Under the pieces are notes generated by a model. It was not told the DNA's origin. It ran no database searches and saw only the letters and a list, made by a program, of their open reading frames with translations. Shown here one piece after another: positions 24,034 to 32,228 of a stretch of DNA of 64,000 bases. Source of the stretch: Ferrovibrio terrae_A (lineage in GTDB: Bacteria > Pseudomonadota > Alphaproteobacteria > Ferrovibrionales > Ferrovibrionaceae); contig NZ_CALSAN010000002.1 in NCBI RefSeq assembly GCF_943372915.1, positions 1 to 64,000 on the forward strand, given 5' to 3'. Positions within the stretch are counted from its first letter, which is position 1, and each line of letters begins with the position of its first letter. The position numbers were made by a program, and so were the translations under genes.

Positions 24034-26415
24034 TCAGAACTCCTGCCAGTCGTCATCCGACGGCTTAGCCGGTGCAGGCTTGGGGGCGGGCGCCGCCGGC
24101 TTGGATTCCAGTTTCACCCCCGACGGCTTGGGCGCGGCAGCCCTGACAGGCTTTGGCGCCGCAACAACAGTTGGCGCTGCGGCAGCGGGTTTGGGGGCCA
24201 CTGGAACTGCCGGCATAGGCTTTACGGCCACCGCCGGCTGGTTGCCGAGCTTGAAGAAGCGCACCAGCGTGGCCAGTTCCGACGCCTGGTTGGCGAGCGC
24301 CTGGGCCGAGGCAGATGTCTGCTCCACCAGCGCACCATTGCGCTGGGTCATTTCATCCATGCTGCCCACGGCGGTGTTGACCTGGTCCAGCCCGGTGGCC
24401 TGCTCACGGGATGCGGCGGCGATCTCGGCGACGATATCCGACACCTTCTTGATCGCACTGACGATCTCGCTGAGCGAGGCGCCGGTCTGGTTGACCAGCG
24501 CCGCACCGGTTTTGACCTGGGCATTGGAGGCACTGATCAGCGCCTTGATATCCTTCGAAGCGTTGGCCGAACGTTGCGCCAGCGCACGCACCTCCTGCGC
24601 CACCACCGCAAAGCCCTTGCCGGCATCGCCGGCCCGGGCAGCCTCGACACTGGCATTCAGGGCCAGCAGGTTGGTCTGGAAGGCGATCTCGTCGATCAGG
24701 CCAACAATGTCGCTGATCTTCTGGGCGCTTTCCTCGATCTGGGTGACCGCGGCCACGGCATCGCCCACCACGGCACCGCCCTTCTCTGCCGTGTCCCTGG
24801 CAGCGGTCGCCAGCTGGTTGGCGGCCTGGGCATTGTCGGCATTGTGCCGCACCGTAGTGGTGATCTCATGCATCGAGGCTGCGGTTTCCTCGATCGAAGC
24901 CGCCTGCGATTCCGTGCGGCTGGCCAGATCCTGGCTGCCGCTGGAGATCTCGGCCGAAGCAGTTTTCACCGCTTCGGCATTCTCGGCCAGTCGCATGGCG
25001 AAGTCGCGCAGGCGTTCGGCCATGCCGTTGGCACTATCCTTCAAACGGCCGAACACACCATGATAATCGCCGCCGACCCGCTTGGTCAGATCACCGCCAC
25101 TCAATGCCCCGGTCACCTCAGCCAATTGGCCGGTCACGGCATTCGTGCGGGCAATCATATCATTGACGGACTGACCGACGCGCTGCATCACGCCGCTAAG
25201 CCCGTTCAGTTCAACACGGCGCGACAGATCGCCTTCGGCTGCGGCAGCCACGACTTGGCCGATCGCCTGCTCGAAACGCTGCTCCTGGGCTTCCCGCTCG
25301 ACGGCGAAGCGCGCCCTTTCCTCATCTTGCTGGCGCTCAAGGACGATCTTCTCTTCGGCATTGCGCTTGAACACCGCAACAGCACGCGCCATCTCTCCGA
25401 CTTCATCATGCCGCTCCTGATACGGCAACGCCACAGACAGGTCGCCACCAGACAGGCGGTTCATCATGCCGGTGATGGTATCGATCGGACGTGAAATATT
25501 ACGACCGATCAGCCATGCCATGAGAATGCCGATCAGCAGAGCAACAACACCCGCGCCGAAGGCAATCAACTGGGCACGGTTGACCGTCGAGACATAGTCG
25601 CTGCTGTCTATGGCGATTACGACCGAACCGAATGGCTTGTCAGAATAATCCCGTACGGCGCCAACCAGCACCGTGCGCGGCCCCGCAGCAGTGTTGGCGC
25701 GTCGCACCACGGTTTCGCCTTTCAGAGCAGCCTGGAGATCGTCGGGCTGCGTCAGCGCAGCGTCCTCGAATGTGCCGGCAAAGCGTTTCATGCCGTCCTT
25801 GTCCTGCACGAACAGGGCGACATCGGCACCATAACGCTTTTTGAAACTGTCGAAGAAGAACTGACCAAACGACATGCCTAGCTCGAAGGAGCCAATATGC
25901 TTGCCTTCATGCATCACCGGCACGATGCCGCGCACGCCGAGGCCATCAAGGCCGAATTCGAGCCCCTGCGTGGGCTTGCGAGCATTATTGGTGGCAACAA
26001 CAGTGTGGCGGAAAGACGAGAGATCGTCGCCGAAGCGATCCGGCCGATGTACGCGAAGGAAGGACGTTGCCGGCGGGGTGTGGAACTGCATCTGCACCGC
26101 GCCATGGTGGTCCTTGAGAGGCTGGAAGGCGGGTACAAAGAGCTTGGCCAGACGGTCGCGGTCACCTTGCGCCATGGCGGCCTGGGCATCGGGGATGTTG
26201 GCCACAAGCGTGCTGAGCGCGGTGGCCTTGGCAGCCTCCGCATGCACCGAGGCCATGACGTTTTCATAATAGCTCTGCAACTCGCGTCTCTCAGCGCGGT
26301 CCACCAAGCCATCCATCACAAGTAGAGATGGAACCACCGATGCAATAACGGCCAAAATTGCGACAGCTGCAGCGCAAACAATCAAGCGACCTTGAAGTCG
26401 CAAGGATTTAAACAT
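24034..26415 (-). CDS. Methyl-accepting chemotaxis protein with dCache_3-like sensor and DWQEF tether
   Basis: A 793-residue transducer. One membrane helix lies near residues 12-34 and the next near 295-318. The large periplasmic domain between them contains MQFHTPPATSFLRVHRPDRFGDD and GLGVRGIVPVMHEGKHIGSFELG, which I associate with double-Cache sensors of the dCache_3 type. HAMP regions, the methylation helices and the tip EIAFQTNLLALNASVEAARAGDAG follow. The Pro/Ala-rich tail ends in DWQEF, as in the neighbouring MCP. The ATG at 26415 is preferred because the longer frame to 26469 reads through the terminator hairpin at 26457-26484. Confidence 0.93.
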   Translation of the reverse strand: MFKSLRLQGRLIVCAAAVAILAVIASVVPSLLVMDGLVDRAERRELQSYYENVMASVHAEAAKATALSTLVANIPDAQAAMAQGDRDRLAKLFVPAFQPLKDHHGAVQMQFHTPPATSFLRVHRPDRFGDDLSSFRHTVVATNNARKPTQGLEFGLDGLGVRGIVPVMHEGKHIGSFELGMSFGQFFFDSFKKRYGADVALFVQDKDGMKRFAGTFEDAALTQPDDLQAALKGETVVRRANTAAGPRTVLVGAVRDYSDKPFGSVVIAIDSSDYVSTVNRAQLIAFGAGVVALLIGILMAWLIGRNISRPIDTITGMMNRLSGGDLSVALPYQERHDEVGEMARAVAVFKRNAEEKIVLERQQDEERARFAVEREAQEQRFEQAIGQVVAAAAEGDLSRRVELNGLSGVMQRVGQSVNDMIARTNAVTGQLAEVTGALSGGDLTKRVGGDYHGVFGRLKDSANGMAERLRDFAMRLAENAEAVKTASAEISSGSQDLASRTESQAASIEETAASMHEITTTVRHNADNAQAANQLATAARDTAEKGGAVVGDAVAAVTQIEESAQKISDIVGLIDEIAFQTNLLALNASVEAARAGDAGKGFAVVAQEVRALAQRSANASKDIKALISASNAQVKTGAALVNQTGASLSEIVSAIKKVSDIVAEIAAASREQATGLDQVNTAVGSMDEMTQRNGALVEQTSASAQALANQASELATLVRFFKLGNQPAVAVKPMPAVPVAPKPAAAAPTVVAAPKPVRAAAPKPSGVKLESKPAAPAPKPAPAKPSDDDWQEF

Positions 26416-26444
26416 CGCGATATCAACCTTCGACTGTGTTTCCA

Positions 26445-26484
26445 CCAAAACAAAAACACCCTTCGGCATTTCCTCCGAAGGGTG
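26445..26484 (-). terminator. Rho-independent terminator after cheW
   Basis: A 10-bp perfect stem (CACCCTTCGG at 26457-26466, CCGAAGGGTG at 26475-26484) has an 8-base loop. On the minus strand it is followed by TTTTTGTTTTGG. It lies 27 bases after the cheW stop and 42 bases before the MCP start, so the MCP gene needs its own promoter or read-through. Confidence 0.85.
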
Positions 26485-26510
26485 CGATGACCTGATAATT
26501 CAGCTGCCGA

Positions 26511-27032
26511 TCAAGCCGCGGCAGCCGGCAGAGCGGGTACGCCGCGGTTGAACAATCGATTGACGTCGATCAGGGCTACCATGCGCTCTTCATGGGTGGC
26601 CAGCGCACTGAGGAAGGTATGCTCCTCATCGGCTGCCGTAGCCGGCACCGGCTGCAGCGCTGAGGCATCCAGAGCCAGAATATCCGACACGGTATCGACC
26701 AGCAGGCCCACAGACTCGCTGCCGATCTCGACAACGATCACGACATTGGCGCTGGTCGGCTGGGTGACTCCGCCGCCGAGGCGAACGCGCAGGTCGAAGA
26801 TCGGCACCACGGCACCGCGCAGATTGATCACGCCGCGCACGAAGGGGGGCGTATTGGGCAATGGCGTCACATCGGTCCAGGCGCGGATTTCGCGCACGCT
26901 GAGCAGATCGAGGCCGTAATTCTGGTCGCCGATGGTGAAGGTCAGCACTTCCTGGCTACCGCCGGCAATCGCGCCCGCCTTGTCGGTGGTCGCGGGCACG
27001 GAAGACGCGGAAACGGTGGCTGGCATGGACAT
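26511..27032 (-). CDS. cheW: Chemotaxis coupling protein CheW
   Basis: A 173-residue adaptor linking MCPs to the kinase CheA. The CheW fold is seen in VLTFTIGDQNYGLDLLSVREIRAWTDVTPLPNTPPFVRGVINLRGAVVPIFDLR and VSDILALDASALQPVPA. It has an unusually long N-terminal Ala/Ser-rich segment of about 25 residues. Starts at 27041 (GTG), 27032 (ATG) and 27026 (ATG) are all possible and none has a strong Shine-Dalgarno. A structured leader with a terminator hairpin lies upstream, and a second terminator separates cheW from the MCP downstream. No cheA, cheY, cheR or cheB is in the window. Confidence 0.93.
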   Translation of the reverse strand: MSMPATVSASSVPATTDKAGAIAGGSQEVLTFTIGDQNYGLDLLSVREIRAWTDVTPLPNTPPFVRGVINLRGAVVPIFDLRVRLGGGVTQPTSANVVIVVEIGSESVGLLVDTVSDILALDASALQPVPATAADEEHTFLSALATHEERMVALIDVNRLFNRGVPALPAAAA

Positions 27033-27130
27033 GGCGCTCACACTTTCTGTTGTCGCACGAACTCGGCTGTCACACCTAATCTGTGCTTTGGCTGCTGTCG
27101 TTCTGCGGCAGCGGCTGAATTCATCTGGTT

Positions 27131-27161
27131 AAAACGCCGTCCCCGGTAACAAAGGACGGCG
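27131..27161 (-). terminator. Intrinsic terminator hairpin in the cheW leader
   Basis: An 8-bp perfect stem (CGCCGTCC at 27135-27142, GGACGGCG at 27154-27161) has an 11-base loop. On the minus strand it is followed directly by TTTTAACC. It lies 99 bases before the cheW start and 29 bases after the three-way-junction element, so it could be a conditional terminator (attenuator) or the end of a small RNA. Confidence 0.65.
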
Positions 27162-27190
27162 CCTGCCCGGTGGGGGGGCTTAAGCAAGGC

Positions 27191-27250
27191 ATATCCCTTC
27201 GGTGATCGGGACCGGCAGCGGACCTGACCCGCCCGCTGCTTCAGGGATAT
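27191..27250 (-). ncRNA. Candidate structured RNA: compact three-way junction with complementary loops
   Basis: Sixty bases fold almost without leftover nucleotides. P1 is 8 bp (ATATCCCT at 27191-27198 with AGGGATAT at 27243-27250). One arm is CGGT/ACCG (27200-27214, 7-base loop). The other arm is GCAGCGG/CCGCTGC (27215-27239, 11-base loop). The two arms abut with no linker. The loops contain CCCG and CGGG, so a loop-loop kissing contact is possible. Read on the minus strand it is followed 29 bases later by an intrinsic terminator and then cheW. This order (aptamer-like fold, terminator, gene) is riboswitch-like, but a separate small RNA is equally possible. Orientation and transcription are inferred; I recognise no known RNA family. 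Confidence 0.5.
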
Positions 27251-27300
27251 CGCACATAATGATTGTCAAATTTCCAGCTAAGCTGCAAACGGAATCGCGA

Positions 27301-27336
27301 AAAACCGCCAAGTGTTATCAAGACTTTAGCACTTGG
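27301..27336 (-). terminator. Rho-independent terminator after the TPP-enzyme operon
   Basis: A 7-bp stem (CCAAGTG at 27308-27314, CACTTGG at 27330-27336) has a 15-base loop. On the minus strand it is followed by CGGTTTTTCGCG. It lies 33 bases after the stop of the TPP-dependent enzyme gene and isolates that operon from the cheW leader. Confidence 0.65.
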
Positions 27337-27368
27337 TCAGGGTACCTCTACTAAAGCTAGTGGTGCAA

Positions 27369-28922
27369 TCAGAACACCAGCTCAACGAGTTGTGGCCCCC
27401 GAGTCTCAAGCGCGGCGGCAAAAGCGCGGCTGAAGTCGCCCATTTCATCGACCCGAACGGCCGGAACGCCATGGCCCTTGGCCAGGGCGACCCAATCCGG
27501 ATCCGGGCGATCCAGCGTCAGCATGTCGATCGCCCGCGGGCCCGGATTGGCGGCACCGACATTGGCCAGCTCGTTGCGCAGGATGGCATAAGACCGGTTG
27601 GCAAAGATCACCATGGTCACGTTGAGCTGCTCGCGCGCCATGGTCCACAGCGCCTGCAGGGTATAGAAGGCGCTGCCATCACCAGTCAGGGCGACGATCT
27701 TGCGATCGGGTGCCGCAATCGCCGCGCCGACCGCTACCGGCAGGCTGTAGCCGATTGAACCACCCATGTTGTTGAGCCAGTCATGCGGCCCGCAGGCTTC
27801 GGCTGCAGCAAAGATGCCACGGCCCGAAGTGACGGACTCATCCACCACCACAGCGTTGTCGGGCAGCAGGGCAGAAACTGCGGCGGCAATCTTTTCGAAA
27901 TTCGGCGCGCCCTCTGGCAGGGCGGGCCGCGCGAGGCCGGAATTGTAGGCCAGCACGCTTTTTGGCGCACCGACCGCATCGGCCAGCCGCTCCAGCGCAT
28001 CGATCAGATCGCCTTCGACATCGAGCACGGAGGTGATGTTGCAGCCATCGGGCGTCAGGATGCTGGGCTTGCCCGGATAGGCGAAGAAGGCCACCGGCCG
28101 CTTGGCGCCCACCAGCGCGATCTCCTGCACATCGGCCAGATATTTGAGTGCCAGATCGACCACGAAGGGAATGCGGCCCACGCTGGGCAGCCCGCCACCG
28201 CGCTCGATGCGGGCGCTGAAACCGTTATTCGACAGGCGGCAGCCAGTAGCAGCCGCAATGCGCGACGCCAGTTGCAGGCCCTGCCGGTGCAACGCGATAC
28301 CGCCCAGGATCAGCATCCCCTTCGGGCCGGCTTTTTTAAGTGCTGCCGCCGCAGCCTTGACCTGCGCCTCGTCCGCTCTGGCCCGGGCCGCTACTGCGAC
28401 CGGCTTGGCCTCGCCCTGCGGCGCATCGTTCCAGGCGGTATCGGCCGGCAGGATCAGGCTGGCGATCTGGCCATTGTTGCTGCGCGCTGCGGCCACGGCC
28501 TGGGCGCCGAGACCGGCAACCTCGCCGGCGGTATTGGCGCGGCCGATCCAATGCGAGACCGGACGGGCGATGCCCTCGATATCGGCGGTGAGCGGTGCAT
28601 CATATTGCAGGTGATGGGTGGCATGCTCGCCGATCACGTTGACCACGCCCGAGCTGGCCTTGCGCGCGTTGTGCAGATTGGCAACGCCATTGGCGAGGCC
28701 GGGACCAAGATGCAGCAATGTCGCCGCCGGATTACCCGACAGGCGCCAGTAGCCGTCGGCGGCACCGGTCACCACGCCTTCAAACAAGCCGAGTACACAA
28801 CGCACCCCCGGCACGCGATCCAGGGCGGCGACGAAATGCATTTCCGAGGTGCCGGGATTGGCAAAACAGACATCAACGCCGGAAGAGACAAGCGTTCGGA
28901 CCAGGCTTTCGGCGCCGTTCAT
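27369..28922 (-). CDS. Thiamine-diphosphate-dependent enzyme, acetolactate synthase-like
   Basis: A 517-residue enzyme with the three-domain layout of TPP decarboxylases/carboligases. The N-terminal pyrimidine-binding domain includes CFANPGTSEMHFVAALD and the catalytic glutamate in GLFEGVVTGAADGYWR. The central domain includes GGIALHRQGLQLASRIAAATG. The C-terminal TPP-Mg motif is GDGSAFYTLQALWTMAREQLNVTMVIFANRSY. It is shorter than true IlvB, no IlvN-like small subunit is present, and the FAD-binding features of acetolactate synthase are not evident, so a role in branched-chain synthesis is unlikely. Its partner gene upstream is a cyclase-family hydrolase, 24 bases away. The substrate is unknown; a 2-oxo acid or cyclic dione is plausible. 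Confidence 0.85.
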   Translation of the reverse strand: MNGAESLVRTLVSSGVDVCFANPGTSEMHFVAALDRVPGVRCVLGLFEGVVTGAADGYWRLSGNPAATLLHLGPGLANGVANLHNARKASSGVVNVIGEHATHHLQYDAPLTADIEGIARPVSHWIGRANTAGEVAGLGAQAVAAARSNNGQIASLILPADTAWNDAPQGEAKPVAVAARARADEAQVKAAAAALKKAGPKGMLILGGIALHRQGLQLASRIAAATGCRLSNNGFSARIERGGGLPSVGRIPFVVDLALKYLADVQEIALVGAKRPVAFFAYPGKPSILTPDGCNITSVLDVEGDLIDALERLADAVGAPKSVLAYNSGLARPALPEGAPNFEKIAAAVSALLPDNAVVVDESVTSGRGIFAAAEACGPHDWLNNMGGSIGYSLPVAVGAAIAAPDRKIVALTGDGSAFYTLQALWTMAREQLNVTMVIFANRSYAILRNELANVGAANPGPRAIDMLTLDRPDPDWVALAKGHGVPAVRVDEMGDFSRAFAAALETRGPQLVELVF

Positions 28923-28946
28923 GGAAAACTCCTGAGGATAAAGCGG

Positions 28947-29990
28947 TTAAACAGTGGCGATGGGAGAGGCCGGCGAACCGACCGCACCGGTCAGGCGCAG
29001 CGGCGGCGCGGTGAGCAGGAAGCGATTGCGCTTGTGCTCCTTCAGATAGGCGGCGAGTTCGGAGAGATACCACAGTTCGCCTAGCGGCACGCCGAGCTTG
29101 AACAGACAATGCTCATGCAGTGGCAGCATGGCATGGCTGCCTTCCACCGCTTTGGCCGGCAGGCCTTCGACCGCATAGTTGTCCGCAATCAGACAACTGA
29201 CTTTTGAATCGGTGATCCAGTTGCGTAACCTTGCATCGCGGCCATCCAGTACGGCGCAGGAATTCTCCAGCCGGTGATGATCGGGCTTGCGCCCCATGGA
29301 CAGCAGCACATCGCCAAAGCCGGTGTAGAAGCAGAGCATGTCGCCCTGCTCGACACTGACCTTCTGCTTTTCCATTGCGGTCATGAGCAGATCATAACCG
29401 ATCCAGGTGCGCGTCTCGCCAACCTCGTCCTTCAGGTTGACCAGCACGCCACGGCCCTGCAGGCCGTGCTTGGCGAAATTATGGATGCCCAGCGCTTCAG
29501 TGCCCTTCGACGGGAAACGCTCCAGCCGCGGTTCGCCGACACCACGATCCTCGACATCCGGCACATCGCTGCCGCCGCGCCAGCCGTTGTAGAACACACG
29601 CTCGGGCTGGCCATCGCCATCGGCATCGAACATCGAGCCGATATGGGCAAAACTGTCCCATTGCGTGGAATACTGCAGATACAGCAGGGCGGCATCGTCG
29701 CTCGAAACATCAGTCACTTTCGGATCGTACAGCGACAGGGGCAGCGCCATGTTTGGCTTGCCCTCGCGCACCACGGCAAACAGCTGGGGCGGGAACCGGC
29801 GCGGATTGAGCAGATTGCCGCCGGGATATTCCAGCGGCAGCGATAGACAGAAGGTGCGGCCATCGCGCACTTCGGCGATCCCCTGCTTCACCTTCTCCGC
29901 CGTGATCCAGTTGACGCGGCCGATGCGGTCATCAGCGCCAAACTCGCCCCAGTTCGACCCTTCGGGCCGGTTCTTCCAGCGTTGCGTCAT
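28947..29990 (-). CDS. Cyclase-family (kynurenine formamidase-like) hydrolase
   Basis: A 347-residue member of the metal-dependent cyclase/formamidase fold. The usual HxGTHxDxPxH metal motif is changed to WDSFAHIGSMFDADGDGQ, a variant I recall from the longer members of this family; the remaining metal ligands are uncertain. DVEDRGVGEPRL, then GVLVNLKDEVG and AVEGLPAKAVEGSHAMLPLHEHCLFKLGVPLGELWYL are typical of the family. It heads a two-gene unit with the TPP enzyme, so the two probably act in consecutive steps of one catabolic route. The substrate is unknown. Confidence 0.83.
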   Translation of the reverse strand: MTQRWKNRPEGSNWGEFGADDRIGRVNWITAEKVKQGIAEVRDGRTFCLSLPLEYPGGNLLNPRRFPPQLFAVVREGKPNMALPLSLYDPKVTDVSSDDAALLYLQYSTQWDSFAHIGSMFDADGDGQPERVFYNGWRGGSDVPDVEDRGVGEPRLERFPSKGTEALGIHNFAKHGLQGRGVLVNLKDEVGETRTWIGYDLLMTAMEKQKVSVEQGDMLCFYTGFGDVLLSMGRKPDHHRLENSCAVLDGRDARLRNWITDSKVSCLIADNYAVEGLPAKAVEGSHAMLPLHEHCLFKLGVPLGELWYLSELAAYLKEHKRNRFLLTAPPLRLTGAVGSPASPIATV

Positions 29991-30121
29991 GCCAAGGCCC
30001 TTAAATGTGGATGGCCGGCCAGGACAGAATCCAAGCCGGCCATGATTGAAGGAAAATTGCCGTCAAAAAGATAGTGTCATCGCCGGCTTCACGCTGTCTT
30101 CATGGCGAAGACCGCAGCAGC

Positions 30122-30664
30122 TTATGCCGCCGCGCGCTCGCGCATTGCGCCGACCGAGTAATTCTTCCAGCGCGCTTCAACCGCATCATGCAGGTCTTTC
30201 TGCTGACCCAGCGCGAAGACGGTTTCGGCCACCAGGAACATCGGACCGATCAGCGCCTGCAGCAGATTGTCGGCCAGCGCCGGGCGGCGGCCCTCGAAGA
30301 CATGGCCAACCAGCTGGAACACCCAGCCGCCGACAAAAAAGCCGGCGAAGGCAATCCAGCCGGTGGTGACGTCCATCATGGAGACCTGTTCAGCCAGCTG
30401 CAGCAGCCCGAAGGACAGCAGCATCATCAGGCTGCCGATGCGACGGTCCAGCCAGATGTAAAACATGCCGGTGCCGAACCACAGCAGAGTCGCCAGCGTG
30501 ATCACGGTTTCACCGCCCCAGAGCGTGAACAGCGTCACCCAGTGCAGCGGAATGAACAGGGCAAACACGATGGAAGGAATGCCGACAAAATGCGTGGCGC
30601 GATTGCGCGCATCGCGGTGATAGGCCGAATACATCGCCATCTGCTCGACGAAGAACGGGTTCAT
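30122..30664 (-). CDS. DUF962 / Mpo1-like membrane protein
   Basis: A 180-residue integral membrane protein with four to five hydrophobic helices. The N-terminus MNPFFVEQMAMYSAYHRDARNRATHFVGIPSIVFALF has the conserved His and Asn residues of the family (YHRDARNRATHFVG). The yeast member Mpo1 is an Fe-dependent dioxygenase that alpha-oxidises 2-hydroxy fatty acids. Transfer of that activity to this protein is inference. The ATG at 30664 is preferred over the one at 30679 because GGAGGAA lies immediately upstream of it, within the first codons of the longer frame. Confidence 0.85.
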   Translation of the reverse strand: MNPFFVEQMAMYSAYHRDARNRATHFVGIPSIVFALFIPLHWVTLFTLWGGETVITLATLLWFGTGMFYIWLDRRIGSLMMLLSFGLLQLAEQVSMMDVTTGWIAFAGFFVGGWVFQLVGHVFEGRRPALADNLLQALIGPMFLVAETVFALGQQKDLHDAVEARWKNYSVGAMRERAAA

Positions 30665-30849
30665 GGCGGTTTCCTCCATTTTTTATCGAGTCGCCGAGTC
30701 GCGCTCCGCGCCCGGAAAACCCCTTTGCTGTGGATAACCCTAACCACCCCTAAAGCATTGTCAATCGTGGTGTTTTCGAGCTTCCGCAAGGTCACCGGGA
30801 ATATCATTGACTAATATATAGCGCCGCCTATTCTCGCGGCGTCGCAAGC

Positions 30850-31049
30850 AGTCTGGCGGGAGAGCCGTCTAGCCCGGGTTTCATACGGGCAGGACGCGCC
30901 GAAGGAGCAACCGCCCCGGAAACTCTCAGGCCAACGGACCGACCGGACTGGCGACACTCTGGAAAGCGGATCGGGAGTCCAACCCCGGTCCCACCGAAGG
31001 AGTAAGGAAGGATCGTTTCCTTCCGAATCTCTCAGGTTCCCGGACAGAG
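30850..31049 (+). promoter_or_regulatory. Tandem glycine riboswitch controlling the gcv operon
   Basis: Two consecutive glycine aptamers. Aptamer 1 (about 30850-30949) has P1 AGTCTGG/CCGGACT, the core GCCGAAGGAGCAA and CTCTCAGG. Aptamer 2 (about 30957-31049) has P1 CTCTG/CAGAG, ACCGAAGGAGTAA and CTCTCAGG. The linker between them is only 7 bases, as in cooperative tandem glycine riboswitches. A TAATATATA at 30812-30820 could be the -10 of the promoter. A hairpin at about 31053-31080 (GAACGGCG ... CGCCGCTTC) may be part of the expression platform. The gcvT ribosome-binding site (AAGGGA) follows at about 31099. Glycine binding normally turns the cleavage operon on. Confidence 0.96.
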
Positions 31050-31110
31050 GGGGCGAACGGCGAAACCATCCGCCGCTTCGACTCTGACTCTGTCTGCAAG
31101 GGAACCTCGC

Positions 31111-32217
31111 TTGGGCGATACGGCCGAAACTCTCAAAATCACGCCTCTCAATGCCCTGCACAAAGAGCTGGGCGCCCGCATGGTGCCCTTCGCCGGCTAT
31201 GAAATGCCGGTGCAGTATCCGGCCGGCATCCTGACCGAGCACAAGCATACCCGCGCCGCCGCCGGCCTGTTCGACGTCTCGCATATGGGCCAGGTGCGAC
31301 TGACCGGCGCCGATCCGGCCAGGGCACTGGAAGCTCTGGTGCCCGGCGATCTCGTCGCCCTCGATGTCGGCAAGATGCGCTACACGGTCTTCACCAACGA
31401 CAGCGCAGGCATCCTCGATGACCTGATGGTGAACAAGCGCGACCGCGACCTGTTCGTGATCGTCAATGCCGCCTGCAAGGAGCAGGATATCGCCCATATG
31501 CGTGCCCATCTGAAGGACGTCGAGGTCGAATACCTGGAAGACCGCGCATTGCTGGCCCTGCAGGGCCCGGCCGCCGTCGCTGTGCTGTCGCGGCTGAATT
31601 CGGTGATGCCGGCGATGAGCTTCGGCATGGGTGCCACGCTGGCGCTCGGCAAATACGAGGCTTTCGTCACACGCTCGGGCTACACCGGCGAGGACGGCTT
31701 CGAGATTTCACTGAAAGCCGATGAGGCGGAAGACTTCGCCCGCTGGCTCCTGAGCCAGCCGGAAGTGAAGCCGATCGGCCTGGGTGCACGCGACAGTTTG
31801 CGCCTGGAAGCCGGGCTCTGCCTCTACGGCCACGACATCGACACCACCACCTCGCCCATCGAGGCCGGCCTGAACTGGACGATCTCCAAGCGCCGCCGCG
31901 AAGAAGGTGGTTTCCCGGGCGCGGCTACTGTGCAGAAACAGCTCAAGGACGGCGTGACGCGCAAGCGTGTCGGCATCCAGCCCGAAGGCCGTGCGCCAGC
32001 CCGCGAAGGCACCGAAGTCTTCAACGAGAAAAACGAGAAGATCGGCGTGATCACCTCGGGCGGTTTCGGCCCAAGTGTCGATGCGCCGGTCGCCATGGGC
32101 TATGTCGCCACCGACTATGCCAAGCCCGGCACGCCGCTCACGCTGATGGTGCGCGGCAAGGCCTTGCCGGCCAAGGTTGCCACCCTTCCCTTCATCACCA
32201 AACGCTACGCCAAGTAA
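31111..32217 (+). CDS. gcvT: Glycine cleavage system T protein (aminomethyltransferase)
   Basis: A 368-residue tetrahydrofolate-dependent aminomethyltransferase. It releases ammonia and transfers the methylene group from the H-protein to THF. It starts LHKELGARMVPFAGYEMPVQY and contains GLFDVSHMGQVRLTG and SGYTGEDGFEIS, conserved folate-binding segments. The start is TTG at 31111, supported by AAGGGA 7 bases upstream and by the conserved N-terminus; no better ATG exists. It is the first gene of gcvT-gcvH-gcvPA-gcvPB, behind a glycine riboswitch. Confidence 0.97.
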   Translation: MGDTAETLKITPLNALHKELGARMVPFAGYEMPVQYPAGILTEHKHTRAAAGLFDVSHMGQVRLTGADPARALEALVPGDLVALDVGKMRYTVFTNDSAGILDDLMVNKRDRDLFVIVNAACKEQDIAHMRAHLKDVEVEYLEDRALLALQGPAAVAVLSRLNSVMPAMSFGMGATLALGKYEAFVTRSGYTGEDGFEISLKADEAEDFARWLLSQPEVKPIGLGARDSLRLEAGLCLYGHDIDTTTSPIEAGLNWTISKRRREEGGFPGAATVQKQLKDGVTRKRVGIQPEGRAPAREGTEVFNEKNEKIGVITSGGFGPSVDAPVAMGYVATDYAKPGTPLTLMVRGKALPAKVATLPFITKRYAK

Positions 32218-32228
32218 GGAGACGATCC

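Noticed and set aside
27215..27240. Match to the 4.5S/SRP RNA core (GGTCAGGTCCG) on the minus strand
   Set aside because: The GNAR tetraloop and the rest of the conserved domain IV are missing, and the arms pair differently; a chance match inside the three-way junction.
27264..27269. TTGACA as the -35 box for the structured element
   Set aside because: With normal spacing the -10 would fall inside P1 at CCCTGA, which is not a -10 sequence, and the transcript would lose half of P1. CATTAT at 27256-27261 would place the start at P1 but lacks a good -35.
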